Of a stretch of 64,000 nt of DNA, positions 1 to 9,100 are shown piece after piece. Both the position numbers and the translations under genes were made by a program. The notes beneath the pieces are model-generated. The model was not told the origin of the DNA and made no database searches. It saw only the letters and a program-made list of their open reading frames with translations. Source of the stretch: Martelella limonii. Lineage in GTDB: Bacteria > Pseudomonadota > Alphaproteobacteria > Rhizobiales > Rhizobiaceae. Within the stretch, counting starts at the first letter, position 1. The number at the start of each line of letters is the position of its first letter. The DNA lies in NCBI RefSeq assembly GCF_013344475.1, contig NZ_JABUOU010000005.1, positions 1 to 64,000 of the forward strand. Reading direction: 5' to 3'.

Positions 1-739
1 AGTCGAACAGACGCACGAGGCTCCATTCATGGCGACGGGCGTCTGCGACCTCCAGCTCGTTTCTCGAGATATAGAAAGGCGTGCGCTCCCATCCATTCGT
101 CGTTTTCACCTCGATCAGTCGTGGCAATCCATCGGGTGCGAAACTGGCAATATCATAGCCTGCGCCATCACCGTCTTCCTGGGACACCCAGCGGACCTTC
201 GCCGCCAGATCTCTCCGCCCCGAGGCCGCAAGATGGGCGCGTTCGTGATGGAAAACGCGCTCTTCGCCGGCTTTGCCAAGCGACCGGTTTCGCTCATCCC
301 TTCCCGCCACGTCAAATCTGCGCGCGATCGCTTCGATCTGTGACAGTTCGGCCGGAGGCGGCGCATTCTGCATCGTCGGCGGCACGCCGAAAAACAGGGG
401 CGGGGCTTCAGCGAAACCTGGATGCATTTTCGCCGCGCTCGCCGTTTCGAACGACGGGTTCCTGGCAAGCCATCGCGAAACGGCCTCCGCCAGTGCCATC
501 TGAAAATTGAACCTGGGTCGGTAACCGTTGACGTAGGGCAGACCGAACCCGATCAGCGCTGCCGAGATGTTGCAGTTCTTGAACTCGATCGAGCCTTTGG
601 ACCGGCCAAGGGACTGCTGCAGGCTTCGGTTGTTCATCGCCTTGTTATAGGCGCGACCCGCCAGCTCATCCTTCAGCATGTCGAAGTAGACGGCGACGAT
701 CGCGTCGTTTTCCGGATCGGACCAATGCTCAGCGTTCAT
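1..739 (-). CDS. DUF3883 nuclease-like protein, partial (3' end outside window)
   Basis: The minus frame is open from an ATG at 739 to the window edge (246 codons) and has no stop, so the C-terminus is missing. The N-terminal half is an uncharacterised region with an FKNCNISAAL stretch typical of proteins that carry a C-terminal DUF3883 domain. From about residue 190 it reads GYDI, then RLIEVKTT, then ISRNELEVADAR. The spaced Asp and ExK are the PD-(D/E)XK nuclease-like signature of DUF3883. Family members often sit in restriction or defence islands, but whether this one cuts DNA cannot be said. It is followed upstream by a toxin-antitoxin locus on the same strand. Confidence 0.75.
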   Translation of the reverse strand, partial: MNAEHWSDPENDAIVAVYFDMLKDELAGRAYNKAMNNRSLQQSLGRSKGSIEFKNCNISAALIGFGLPYVNGYRPRFNFQMALAEAVSRWLARNPSFETASAAKMHPGFAEAPPLFFGVPPTMQNAPPPAELSQIEAIARRFDVAGRDERNRSLGKAGEERVFHHERAHLAASGRRDLAAKVRWVSQEDGDGAGYDIASFAPDGLPRLIEVKTTNGWERTPFYISRNELEVADARRHEWSLVRLFD

Positions 740-784
740 AGCGCCAGGCTATGATGGCAAAATTGCTTTGTCACGGGAAACCCG

Positions 785-1108
785 TCAGCCGAGCATCTGC
801 AGCCCATGCTTCTGTACCAGCGACAGGAGCTTGAGCGCCGGCCCGCTTGGCCGTTTGGCGCCGGTTTCCCATTTCTGCACCGTCGACGGGCTCGTGTTGA
901 GATAACGCGCGAAGACCGGTTGGCTGACGTGATTGTGTTCGCGCAGAGCCTTGATCGCGTCAGGCGTCAGTTCCTGCGGGATTACAAGGCAGTCTTCATC
1001 GAATGTCCGCATTGTTTCCTTGTCGATGGTCCCGGCTGCATGCATACCTTCAACCGCACTATGGATCGCCTCGAAGGCGTCGCTCTTGAACCTGCGCTTA
1101 GTCGCCAT
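785..1108 (-). CDS. HTH antitoxin of a type II toxin-antitoxin pair (COG2944-like)
   Basis: This 107-residue protein has an XRE-type helix-turn-helix in its C-terminal half (VSQPVFARYLNTSPSTVQKWETG, about residues 61-83) after an acidic N-terminal part. That is the architecture of HigA/MqsA-like antitoxins found downstream of COG4737 RelE-type toxins. Its ATG overlaps the end of the toxin reading frame by 11 nt, so the pair is translationally coupled with the toxin first. The antitoxin should bind the toxin and repress the shared promoter, where a perfect palindrome lies at 1465-1485. It is intact although its toxin is not. Confidence 0.8.
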   Translation of the reverse strand: MATKRRFKSDAFEAIHSAVEGMHAAGTIDKETMRTFDEDCLVIPQELTPDAIKALREHNHVSQPVFARYLNTSPSTVQKWETGAKRPSGPALKLLSLVQKHGLQMLG

Positions 1109-1458
1109 GATCTATCTCCAGCAGGGCGCCGATCCCAAGTTCCGCCTCGAGGTCGGCAGTCGTCTTGCGACGGTAAAGCTCCGCGAGCTTCCGGAAGGCC
1201 GCAAGCTCGTCGTCGTCAATGTTCGCCCGGTCCTTCTTGGCGAAGAGATAGGCGAATACGTGAGAACTCACCGGCCTTTGCCAGAACGATGGACCGATGC
1301 ATGTTTTCGTTGAGCCGCTTCTTGAAGACGCCGCCGCCGAGATCATCGGCTTGACCAAGGGCAACCTGATGGATTGCCTTCGACAGAGCCTTGTCGGATA
1401 TCCGCGCCTTCTTTGCCGCTTTTGCGAACCACGCTGTTTTGAACACGCGTTCTGACAT
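1098..1458 (-). pseudogene. RelE/HigB-like toxin (COG4737 type), frameshifted
   Basis: Two minus-strand frames together make one recognisable toxin of about 119 residues. The first, from ATG 1458, gives the N-terminal MSERVFKTAWFAKAAKKA and LGGGVFKKRLNENMHRSIVLAK. The second gives VFAYLFAKKDRANIDDDELAAFR and ends at 1098. Skipping one base near 1267-1272 (CTCACC on the plus strand) joins LAKAG to SSHVFAYLF with the spacing usual in the family. As read, the first frame runs off into a nonsense tail and stops at 1216. The toxin is therefore predicted inactive unless a sequencing error or recoding restores the frame. No clear ribosome-binding site precedes ATG 1458, which sits 7 nt from the operator. 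Confidence 0.72.
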
Positions 1459-1464
1459 TTATCT

Positions 1465-1485
1465 ATATAGCACTAAGTGCTATAT
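1465..1485. promoter_or_regulatory. Perfect palindromic operator of the toxin-antitoxin locus
   Basis: ATATAGCACT and AGTGCTATAT form a perfect 10-bp inverted repeat around a single base, directly upstream of the toxin ATG. The TATA-rich arms could include the -10 element. Position and symmetry fit autoregulation by the HTH antitoxin. Confidence 0.7.
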
Positions 1486-1506
1486 TCCTCAAGGTTGAAA
1501 AGGGCG

Positions 1507-2442
1507 TTATGCCGCCTCCCATACCTGATTCAGAATCCGGGCGGCAAGTGCCGCCTTGTCCTGCGGCAGGAAGCGGCCATAGTGCTCTTGAACGACATCC
1601 GGCGTGTCCTGGATCGCGTAGCTTGCCTGTTCGTAAGACCCGGTCTGCTTGAGGATATGGGTTGCCAGAATGTCGCGAAGATTGTGAGGGCCGTGCGGCA
1701 GCAGACCCTTGATGGCGCCACGACCGGTATAGGGATTGTAGATCCCATAGCGTTGTATCACCGTGCGCCAGGCTTCATAGAACGTTGTGGAGCCGTATGC
1801 TGCCTGCTTGCTGGTCTCCTTCACCGTTTTGACGAACAGGGTACCGGGATCGTCTGCCGGTCCGAACAATACGCCGCGGTGACGATCGATATAGGCCTCG
1901 AGGTATTTGCAGAGATCGAGCAGGTCCGGCAGGATCAGGCGGAATGGCTTTTGCCCGAAGAAGGACGAACCGGAGTTCTTGAAGGCTACGGAGGGGATGA
2001 GCACTTCCCATCCGCGATCACGCTCGCTCCAGCGTAGCTCGCCGCATTTCATGTCTTCCAGCCGCCGTTCGGATGTCGGGAACTGGCCGCGCGGGCAGAC
2101 GCGAAGCTGGCGAAGGTTCTTCTGCCGAAGCCCCAGATGCAGACCGAGCCGAAGCAGCAGGAACGACCGCACCGCCTCTGCCGCCGCGCGCGGATAGCGG
2201 TCTTCGTCCGGCATGCGATTCAATATCTCGTCGGTGATCTCGGCGCGTTCCGTCCGCATCTGGCCATTGCCGGGAAAGGCTGAAGCAGGGCCGGAGGAGA
2301 ATTCTCGCATCCAACGCCGCAAAACGCTCTCCGCAACATCCAGGTCGCGAGCAGCCTGCCCAACCGCAACGCCCCTTACCGTCACCAGCCGCACCGCTTC
2401 CGTTTTGAATTCCCGGCTGAACTTACGTCTCGTCATTTCCAT
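1507..2442 (-). CDS. IS3 OrfA N-terminus fused in frame to a tyrosine recombinase C-terminal domain
   Basis: Residues 1 to about 67 match the IS3-family OrfA helix-turn-helix protein (RRKFSREFKTEAVRLV, AARDLDVAESVLRRWM, GQMRTERAEI). From about residue 68 the protein switches without a stop to a tyrosine-recombinase catalytic domain: GLRQKNLRQLRV (first Arg), HNLRDILATH (His-x-x-Arg) and EHYGRF (Tyr nucleophile). The second conserved His position appears to be replaced (YAIQDTPD). The normal SAM-like N-terminal DNA-binding domain of an integrase is absent. The ORF starts with an ATG after CTGGAG. This looks like a chimera left by an IS3 insertion followed by a deletion. Whether it makes a functional protein is unknown, and it may be a pseudogene. 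Confidence 0.7.
   Translation of the reverse strand: MEMTRRKFSREFKTEAVRLVTVRGVAVGQAARDLDVAESVLRRWMREFSSGPASAFPGNGQMRTERAEITDEILNRMPDEDRYPRAAAEAVRSFLLLRLGLHLGLRQKNLRQLRVCPRGQFPTSERRLEDMKCGELRWSERDRGWEVLIPSVAFKNSGSSFFGQKPFRLILPDLLDLCKYLEAYIDRHRGVLFGPADDPGTLFVKTVKETSKQAAYGSTTFYEAWRTVIQRYGIYNPYTGRGAIKGLLPHGPHNLRDILATHILKQTGSYEQASYAIQDTPDVVQEHYGRFLPQDKAALAARILNQVWEAA
2239..2442 (-). mobile_element. IS3-family OrfA fragment
   Basis: This is the IS3 OrfA-coding part of the chimera. The OrfA leucine zipper and all of OrfB are missing, so it is only a remnant. I could not identify either terminal inverted repeat in the flanking sequence. Confidence 0.65.
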
Positions 2443-2686
2443 GCTCCAGTTTCTTGGTCACGATCTTATCTTCATGTCCACGAAACCAGCAGCAGCTCAC
2501 ATCTGCCGAAAGCTCTGACGCCTGCCGGAACGCAAGCTGGCACATAAGCTCGGCGGATGCGTGCGAAACGTTGAAGGATTGGAGTAAGCTCCAAGCGAAG
2601 ATGGTTGTATTTCGGCGATCGGATAAAGCGTCCCGATCGCGTTGCGCAATTCCGGCGGCGCTGTCAGTCCCAAGCGAAAAGGTTGC
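2443..2686. other. Intergenic stretch without recognisable gene
   Basis: These 244 bases separate the IS3/integrase chimera from the acyl-CoA synthetase stop codon. Short open frames exist on both strands, but none shows a ribosome-binding site or a family motif. It may include the lost IS3 end. Confidence 0.4.
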
Positions 2687-4843
2687 TCAAGTCCGCTGCA
2701 GCACAATCAGAGCATCCGCCGCGACGATGTCGCTGCCATTGCAGATAACGGGATTAATATCCAGTTCCGCGATCTTGTCAGCGTGGTCGGTGGCAAATTC
2801 AGAGACGCGGACGATGATCCGCGCCAATGCATCGCGATCCACCCGCGGCATGTTGCGAAAGCCGTCGAGCAATGGCGCGGCGCGTAGTTTTGAAAGCATA
2901 TCGAGCGCTTGGGACTGACTGACAGGGGCCGGCGCGGTAACACTATCGGCCATCAGCTCGACAAGCACGCCGCCGAGACCAACCAGGACGAGCGGTCCGA
3001 AGGCGGGGTCAATGCGCGCGCCAATGACGATCTCGAGGCCTTCGGGCACCATGCGCTGGATGATGACCCCATTGATTCGGGCATCAGGAGCGGCTTTGGC
3101 GACCGCGTCGATCATCCGCTCATAGGCGGAAACGGCAGCGTCGGGTGTTTCAAGGCCAAGGGCGATGCCGCCGACTTCGGTCTTGTGGGCGATGTCGGGG
3201 CTGTCGATCTTCATCACCAGCCGGCCGCCCATCTCGCTCGCGCAATGACGCACTGCCTCGCTGGTCGCCGCGCGTCGATCTTCGGTCACCGGCACGCCAT
3301 AGGTTGCGAGCAGCGCCTTGGCCTCCCGTTCGGCAACTACGGCGCCGTCTGACTTCGACAGGACATCCGCCGCCCGGCTGCGGACACGCGCGTCTGTAAG
3401 GGGGATGGGGGGATCCTGTTCGATAGCAGCGCGGCGGCGATCCCAGTCGATCCATGTGGAGATCGCGCTGAAGCAGCCGTCCATCGAACGGAACATCGCC
3501 AGATTGCGGGCCGTTTCGATCTCGCTAGAGCCGGGGCCTTCGAGCCATCCGGAAAGCCAGACCATGGAGATGACCTTCCCGGCCTCGCCGGCCAGCCGGT
3601 CAAGCAGGGCAATGCGCGGATAGGCGGTGTCATAGGCGAGCGGATGCGGAATAACCAGCGCAGCGAAGTCATCTCTGGCGAGCACGGCCTCCACGCAGGC
3701 GGTAAGCGACTCGATATTGTTCACGACTTCCGCGGTCACATCGGCAGGATTCCGGACGCTGCCGAAGGCGGGGATATGCGCCCCGAGCGTTTCCAGCACG
3801 GAGCCGTCAGGCTGGGGTAGGGGAACGTGCTGGGCTTCGGCGGCGTCGGCCGCGAGAATAGCCGCGCCGCCGGAGGTGGCGATCACCATGGCGCCGTTGC
3901 CGCTAGGCTTCCCGGCCTTTGAGAGAAAGGTGGCGGTTTCGATCAACTCCTCGAACCGCTCGATCACGATGCCGCCCGCGCGTTCGATCATGGTTTTGTA
4001 GGCGGCATGCGAACCGGCGAGGCTGCCTGTGTGGGAGGCGGCCGCCTGCGCGCCATGGTCGCCGCGGGCCATCTTGCACAGAATGATCGGTTTGCCGGCA
4101 AGGGTTGCGCGACGCGCGACCTGCTCCAGGCGGCGCGGATCACGCAGCCCTTCCAGCAGACAGACGATCACCCGGCAATGCGGGTCGTCAACGAGGTAGT
4201 TGGCGCAATCCGCCAGATCGATATCGGCGGAATTTCCGCAGGACAGGACATGGCTGAAATAGACTTCGCGGTTCATCGATTGCGCCAGCGAAAGGCCAAG
4301 CGCGCCGGACTGGCTGACCAGGCCGATCGTGCGGCGCTCGGCCAAGCAATCGTAACCGCGTTCAAGGTCGAGACCGGTGAGGAATGTGGCGCCGGCGCGC
4401 GTTGCAAAATTCACAAAGCCGATCGTGTTCGGGCCGACCAGCGGCACGCCGCTCTCTTTCGCCCGCGCGGCAAGCCTGTCTTGAACTGCAGCTGTTTCAC
4501 TGTCGCCGGTTTCGGCGAAGCCGGACGCAATCAGGACAACCCCGCCGGCGCCGAGCGCAACCGCCTCCTCGAAGATGGCCTCTACGGTTTTTAGGCCGCT
4601 GGCCACCAACACGCAATCGGGCACTTCTGGCAGGGCCGAAAGCGATGGTGCGCAGGGTTTCCCCTCAATCTCCTCATAGCGCGGGTTCACGAAGTATATC
4701 TTCCCCTCGAAACCAGCAAGATTTGTCATGAACCGGCCGCCGAAGGAGTTCGGATTGGCGGAAGCGCCTACAATTGCGATGGAGCGCGGGTTGAATAGCC
4801 TCGCCAGCTCATCTGCCGGACGCGGTGCGTGCATGCTCGTCAT
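2687..4843 (-). CDS. NDP-forming acyl-CoA synthetase (acetate--CoA ligase family)
   Basis: This 718-residue fusion of both ADP-forming acyl-CoA synthetase subunits would activate a carboxylic acid to its CoA thioester. In order it has a CoA-binding Rossmann domain (NPRSIAIVGASANPNSFGG, about 18-36), succinyl-CoA-ligase-like domains with SQSGALG near 177 and SHTGSLAG near 270-277 (the His phosphorylated in this family is H271), and a C-terminal ATP-grasp domain from about 500 (GGRLVMKIDSPDIAHKTEVGG). Length is normal for the fused type. It lies downstream of tctC on the same strand, 73 nt away with a strong hairpin between. The neighbouring TctCBA transporter and CoA enzymes suggest it activates the imported acid. 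Its substrate cannot be read from sequence. Confidence 0.85.
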   Translation of the reverse strand: MTSMHAPRPADELARLFNPRSIAIVGASANPNSFGGRFMTNLAGFEGKIYFVNPRYEEIEGKPCAPSLSALPEVPDCVLVASGLKTVEAIFEEAVALGAGGVVLIASGFAETGDSETAAVQDRLAARAKESGVPLVGPNTIGFVNFATRAGATFLTGLDLERGYDCLAERRTIGLVSQSGALGLSLAQSMNREVYFSHVLSCGNSADIDLADCANYLVDDPHCRVIVCLLEGLRDPRRLEQVARRATLAGKPIILCKMARGDHGAQAAASHTGSLAGSHAAYKTMIERAGGIVIERFEELIETATFLSKAGKPSGNGAMVIATSGGAAILAADAAEAQHVPLPQPDGSVLETLGAHIPAFGSVRNPADVTAEVVNNIESLTACVEAVLARDDFAALVIPHPLAYDTAYPRIALLDRLAGEAGKVISMVWLSGWLEGPGSSEIETARNLAMFRSMDGCFSAISTWIDWDRRRAAIEQDPPIPLTDARVRSRAADVLSKSDGAVVAEREAKALLATYGVPVTEDRRAATSEAVRHCASEMGGRLVMKIDSPDIAHKTEVGGIALGLETPDAAVSAYERMIDAVAKAAPDARINGVIIQRMVPEGLEIVIGARIDPAFGPLVLVGLGGVLVELMADSVTAPAPVSQSQALDMLSKLRAAPLLDGFRNMPRVDRDALARIIVRVSEFATDHADKIAELDINPVICNGSDIVAADALIVLQRT

Positions 4844-4873
4844 GGGATGTCCTGTGAAATGCGCGATCAGGTG

Positions 4874-4907
4874 CTGCCCGGCATGAGAGGAGAAGCATGC
4901 CGGGCAG
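4874..4907. terminator. Intercistronic stem-loop between tctC and the acyl-CoA synthetase
   Basis: CTGCCCGGCATG and CATGCCGGGCAG form a perfect 12-bp stem with a 10-nt loop. No T-tract follows on the minus strand, so it is more likely an attenuator or an mRNA-stabilising hairpin that favours the binding-protein message than a full terminator. Confidence 0.5.
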
Positions 4908-4916
4908 GACGTCGTG

Positions 4917-5897
4917 TTACTGGGAGATCACGATGCCGGCAGCATCGATCGTCTCGGCCGCCGTGGCGGTTTCCTGTTCGATTTCAGCACGGAACTGTTC
5001 CGGCGTCGGCACGACCGGCCGCCCCTGAAGCTCGAGCTTGGCGCGGGTTGCCGGATCTTCAGTTGCGGCAACGATGGCCTCGTAGAATGTATCCACGATC
5101 TCTGGATCGGTGCCCGCGGGCATGAACACACCGGTCCAGAAGGTAACGTCGAACGCTTCAATGCCCGCTTCCATCATCGTCGGCGTATCGGGCAGGGCTG
5201 GCCAGCGCTCGGCGCCGGAAACCGCAAGGGCCGTCAATTTGCCGGCCTCGATCTGAGGCATGCCGGACGGGGTATCGAAGGCAAGGTCGATCTCGCCGCT
5301 CAGCAGGCCCACTTCCATGGGCGCCGCTCCCTTGTAGGGAATATGGGTCATTTCCACGTCGGTCTTCTGGGACAGAAGCTCCGTTGCGATATGGATGAGG
5401 TTGCCGATCCCGGCGGAACCATACGACAGATCGCCCGGGTTCGCGCGCGCAACCTCGATAAGCGAGGCGACATCCGTCACGTTTTCGGTTCGCTCGTTGT
5501 CGGGGTTGGTTACCAGAATGAACGGCGTGGCGACGACCTTGGTGATCGGGGCGAAGTCCTCAAGCGGCTGATACTGGATATCCTTGAACAGGGTCGGATT
5601 GACCGTGATCGAACTCGAGTTCGAGAAAAGGACGGTGTAGCCGTTCGGATCAGCCTGCGCGACTGCGGTTGCTGCCAGCATGCCGTTCGCGCCGGTGCGA
5701 TTTTCAACGATCACGGGTTGGCCCAGCGATTTGGTCAAATTCTCCGATATGATCCGCGCCACGGTGTCGATCGAGCTTCCTGCGCTGAAGCCGACGATGA
5801 TCTTGATCGGTTCGCTCGGATAGTCCGCTGCGCTTGCGAGTGGTCCCATGGCCAGACCCATAGCTACGCCCACCGCCAGCGATTTAGCATTGATCAT
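4917..5897 (-). CDS. tctC: Tripartite tricarboxylate transporter substrate-binding protein (TctC/Bug family)
   Basis: This periplasmic solute receptor would deliver a carboxylate to the TctA/TctB membrane pair encoded divergently at 9474-11471. I chose ATG 5897 (MINAKSLAVG) because GGGAGG lies just upstream; an in-frame ATG at 5912 lacks this. The signal peptide ends near ASA-ADYP. The mature part has the Bug-family features YPSEPIKIIVGFSAGSSIDTVAR, GQPVIVENRTGANG and, later, YGSAGIGNLIHIATELL. Length, about 326 residues, is typical. The distance from tctBA is bridged by a divergent regulatory region with a palindrome at 6062-6075. Confidence 0.9.
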   Translation of the reverse strand: MINAKSLAVGVAMGLAMGPLASAADYPSEPIKIIVGFSAGSSIDTVARIISENLTKSLGQPVIVENRTGANGMLAATAVAQADPNGYTVLFSNSSSITVNPTLFKDIQYQPLEDFAPITKVVATPFILVTNPDNERTENVTDVASLIEVARANPGDLSYGSAGIGNLIHIATELLSQKTDVEMTHIPYKGAAPMEVGLLSGEIDLAFDTPSGMPQIEAGKLTALAVSGAERWPALPDTPTMMEAGIEAFDVTFWTGVFMPAGTDPEIVDTFYEAIVAATEDPATRAKLELQGRPVVPTPEQFRAEIEQETATAAETIDAAGIVISQ

Positions 5898-6061
5898 TCT
5901 CTGTCCTCCCAAAGATTCGGCTGCCGTTCGGTCTGTTCAGCAGTCCATAAGTTCTATTTTTACGGAAGATTGTTATCTTGGCAAGCCTTTCTTGGTGGCC
6001 GGCGCCCTCGCCTGGTCCGCCGCAAGCGTGGGATTGTAAAAAAAGTCCTTGATTAATAATC

Positions 6062-6075
6062 AGAACATATGTTCT
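6062..6075. promoter_or_regulatory. Perfect palindrome AGAACATATGTTCT in the divergent tctC/carboxylase promoter region
   Basis: This 14-bp palindrome lies between tctC (start 5897, minus) and the carboxylase operon (plus). A half-site GTTCTAT recurs at 5951-5957, at 6071-6077 within this element, and at 27879-27885 upstream of the IclR gene. An IclR operator is plausible but not proven. Confidence 0.5.
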
Positions 6076-6104
6076 ATCAAGAAGAACAGTCGAGGAGGGC
6101 TGAC

Positions 6105-6155
6105 ATGACCAAAAATACGTTCCCCTGGCCCGAAGAGCGGTGGGGCGCGCAGTGA
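6105..6155 (+). CDS. Short leader ORF (16 codons) coupled to the acyl-CoA carboxylase
   Basis: ATG 6105 follows a strong ribosome-binding site (GAGGAGGG, 6093-6099) and encodes MTKNTFPWPEERWGAQ. Its TGA at 6153 overlaps a GTG at 6152 as GTGA, the usual geometry of translational coupling. The carboxylase itself has no other good ribosome-binding site. The peptide resembles nothing I recognise. It may be a leader peptide, or the remains of a longer gene whose end has been lost. Confidence 0.4.
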   Translation: MTKNTFPWPEERWGAQ

Positions 6156-9100
6156 TCAGCGCATTTGCAGAGCATAAGCTTCTCATCGCCAATCGCGGTG
6201 AGATATCGATACGCATTGCCCGCGCTTGCGCAGAACTGGGCCTGACATCAGTCGCGATCTATCCCGATGACGATGTGTCTGGCCGTCATGTCGTGAGCGC
6301 GAGCGAGGCGCTGGAAATTCCCGGTCGTGGTCCGGCGGCCTATCTTGACATCGAGGCGGTGCTGACGGCAGCCAAATCGGCTGGCTGTTCAATGATACAT
6401 CCTGGCTATGGGTTCCTGTCGGAAAACGCTGCCTTTGCGGCGCGATGCGCGGAACAAGGGATCCTCTTTATAGGGCCTGACGCCGACGCATTGACCACGC
6501 TTGGCGACAAGGCGCGCGCTCGCTCGCTCGCAAAGAAGCTCGGCGTTCCCGTTGTCGAGGGACTTGAGGAACTGACTTCAGATGCGGCGGCACAGGCGTT
6601 TTTCGAGGCGCAGCCTGCGGGCGCGGCAGTCATGGTGAAGGCTGTAGCGGGCGGCGGCGGGCGCGGCATCCGCATCGTGCGCGGCGTGGACGAACTGCCG
6701 GCTGCGATCGAAAGCTGCCGCAACGAGGCGCGCGCCGCCTTCGGCGATGACGCGCTTTATATCGAGCGGATGATCGAGCGTGCCCGGCATGTGGAAGTGC
6801 AGGTGCTGGGCGACGGACAGGGCGGCGTCATTCACCTCTGGAACCGGGAGTGCACGCTTCAACGGCGCAATCAGAAATTGATCGAAATCGCGCCAAGCCC
6901 GTGGATCGACGACGCGTTGCGCGATGCCATGCTTGCCGATGCGATCGCCCTTGCCGCCGATGTCGGCTATCGCGGTCTGGCGACGATGGAGTTTTTGGTC
7001 GACATCGATCGCGGCGATTATGCCTTTATCGAGGTCAACCCACGCGTTCAGGTCGAGCATACTGTCACCGAGGAGGTCACTGGCATTGATCTCGTCGCGA
7101 CACAGATCAGGCTCTGCGCGGGAGAAACGCTTGCCGAACTGGGGCTTTCTCAGGAGAAGATACCGTCGCCCGCCGGCTTTGCTGTGCAGGCGCGCGTCAA
7201 TGCCGAGATCATGGAGGCCGACGGCAGCGCGCGTATGGCGTCAGGCCGGATCACTGCCTACGAGGTGCCGACCGGGCCGCGTTTGCGCGTGGATGGCGCC
7301 GGCTATGCGGGGCTCACTCTGTCCCCTTATTATGATTCGCTGCTGGCGAAGGTCATTTTGCGCGGCGATGGCGGGTGGCCGAAACTGTGTGAAGGGCTTG
7401 ATCGCGCGCTCTCGGAGTTTAGAATTGACGGCCCGGCGACAAATATCGGGTTCCTTCGAAAGCTGCTTGGCCGCGACGAAGTCAAGCGGGGCGAGATCAC
7501 GACGCGCTTTGTCGATCAGCATATCAGCGCTCTTGTTGAGGCAGAGGCGCCGGCGCAGCGTTATGCCGCTGACGGAGGGTCGCAGGAGGCCGCTGCCGGC
7601 GGAGGCGCGGATATTGCCGAGGGCATGATGGCCGTTGCCGCGCCCATGAGTGGCGTGTTGATCAAGCTCCTCGTTTGCAAGGGCGATGCCGTGGCCGAGG
7701 GCGCGGCGGTCGCGATACTGGAGGCCATGAAGATGGAGCATGTGGTCAAGGCGGAAACCGCCGGCCATGTGCGCGCCATTGCCGAGGAAGGCTCTGTCGT
7801 GGGCGAGGGAGACGCGCTTGTCGTTCTCGAGCCCGCAGAAATCGCGGCCCGGGCGGACACCGAAGAAGACGTGTTCGACCCTGATCGTATTCGCCCCGAT
7901 CTTGCCGAAGCGCTTGAAAGACGCAATGAAGGTCTCGATGCGGCCAGACCCGATGCGGTGGCGCGCCGACACGCTAAAGGCAAACGAACGGCGCGTGAAA
8001 ATATCGCTGACCTCTGCGACCCAGACAGTTTCGTCGAATACGGCGCGCTTGGCGTTGCTGCCCAGCGCAGCCGTCACCCGGAGGAGCATCTGCGCAAGAT
8101 CAGCCCGGCCGATGGTCTGGTCGCCGGACTTGGCAGCATAAACGGCGCGGAGTTCGGCCCGGACAAGGCCCGCGCAGCGGTGATGTCTTATGACTACACC
8201 GTCTTTGCCGGCACGCAGGGCAATATCGGCCACCGCAAGACCGACAGGCTTCTCAGGGTCGCGGAGCGCGCAAGCCTGCCTGTCGTTATCTATGCTGAAG
8301 GCGGCGGCGGCCGGCCCGGCGATACCGACAACCGACCCGGCGTGAACCTTGCCAATCCGACCTTCTGGCAGCTTGCGCGCATGTCGGGCGTCGCCCCGAT
8401 GGTGGGCATTGTCTCAGGGCGTTGTTTCGCCGGAAACGCGGCCGTTCTCGGCGTTTGCGATGTCGTGATCGCAACCGAGGATGCCAATATCGGAATGGGC
8501 GGGCCCGCGATGATTGAGGGGGCCGGTCTCGGCGTGTTTCGCCCCGAGGATGTCGGGCCGACTTCAGTGCAGGGCCGCAACGGCGTCATCGACGTTCTCG
8601 TCGCTAATGAGACCGAGGCGACCAGGGCCGCGCGCAAATACCTGTCCTATTTCCAGGGCACGACCAGCGCGTGGAAAGCGCCCGATCAGAGAGCATTGCG
8701 TGGGTGTGTGCCGGAAGACCGCAAGCGCGCCTATGACGTTCGGCCCCTGATCGAAACGCTTGCCGACGAGGACAGCGTGCTGGAACTGCGGGCCGGCTTT
8801 GGACCGGCGCTGGTGACGGCGTTGATCCGCCTTGAGGGTCGCGCCTGCGGCGTGATGGCCAATGTTGCGGCGGTCAACGGCGGCGCGCTTGATCGCGATG
8901 AGGCCGACAAGGCCGCCCGCTTCATGCAATTGTGCGATGCCTACGATCTGCCGATCATAAGCCTGATCGACACGCCCGGCTTCATGGTCGGGCCGGATGC
9001 AGAAACGCGCGCGAACGTCCGCCATTTCAGCCGGATGTTTCTTGTCGGTGCGAGCCTCACCACGCCCTATCTCTCAGTGATCCTGCGCAAGGCCTACGGG

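Noticed and set aside
1465-1485. Possible ninth copy of the ATTATAYTARTRTAAY operator
   Set aside because: TATAGCACTAAGTGCTATA has a different core and single-base centre, and belongs to the toxin-antitoxin promoter.
2497-2706. 69-codon minus-strand frame next to the acyl-CoA synthetase
   Set aside because: No ribosome-binding site or recognised motif, and it overlaps the end of a well-supported gene.
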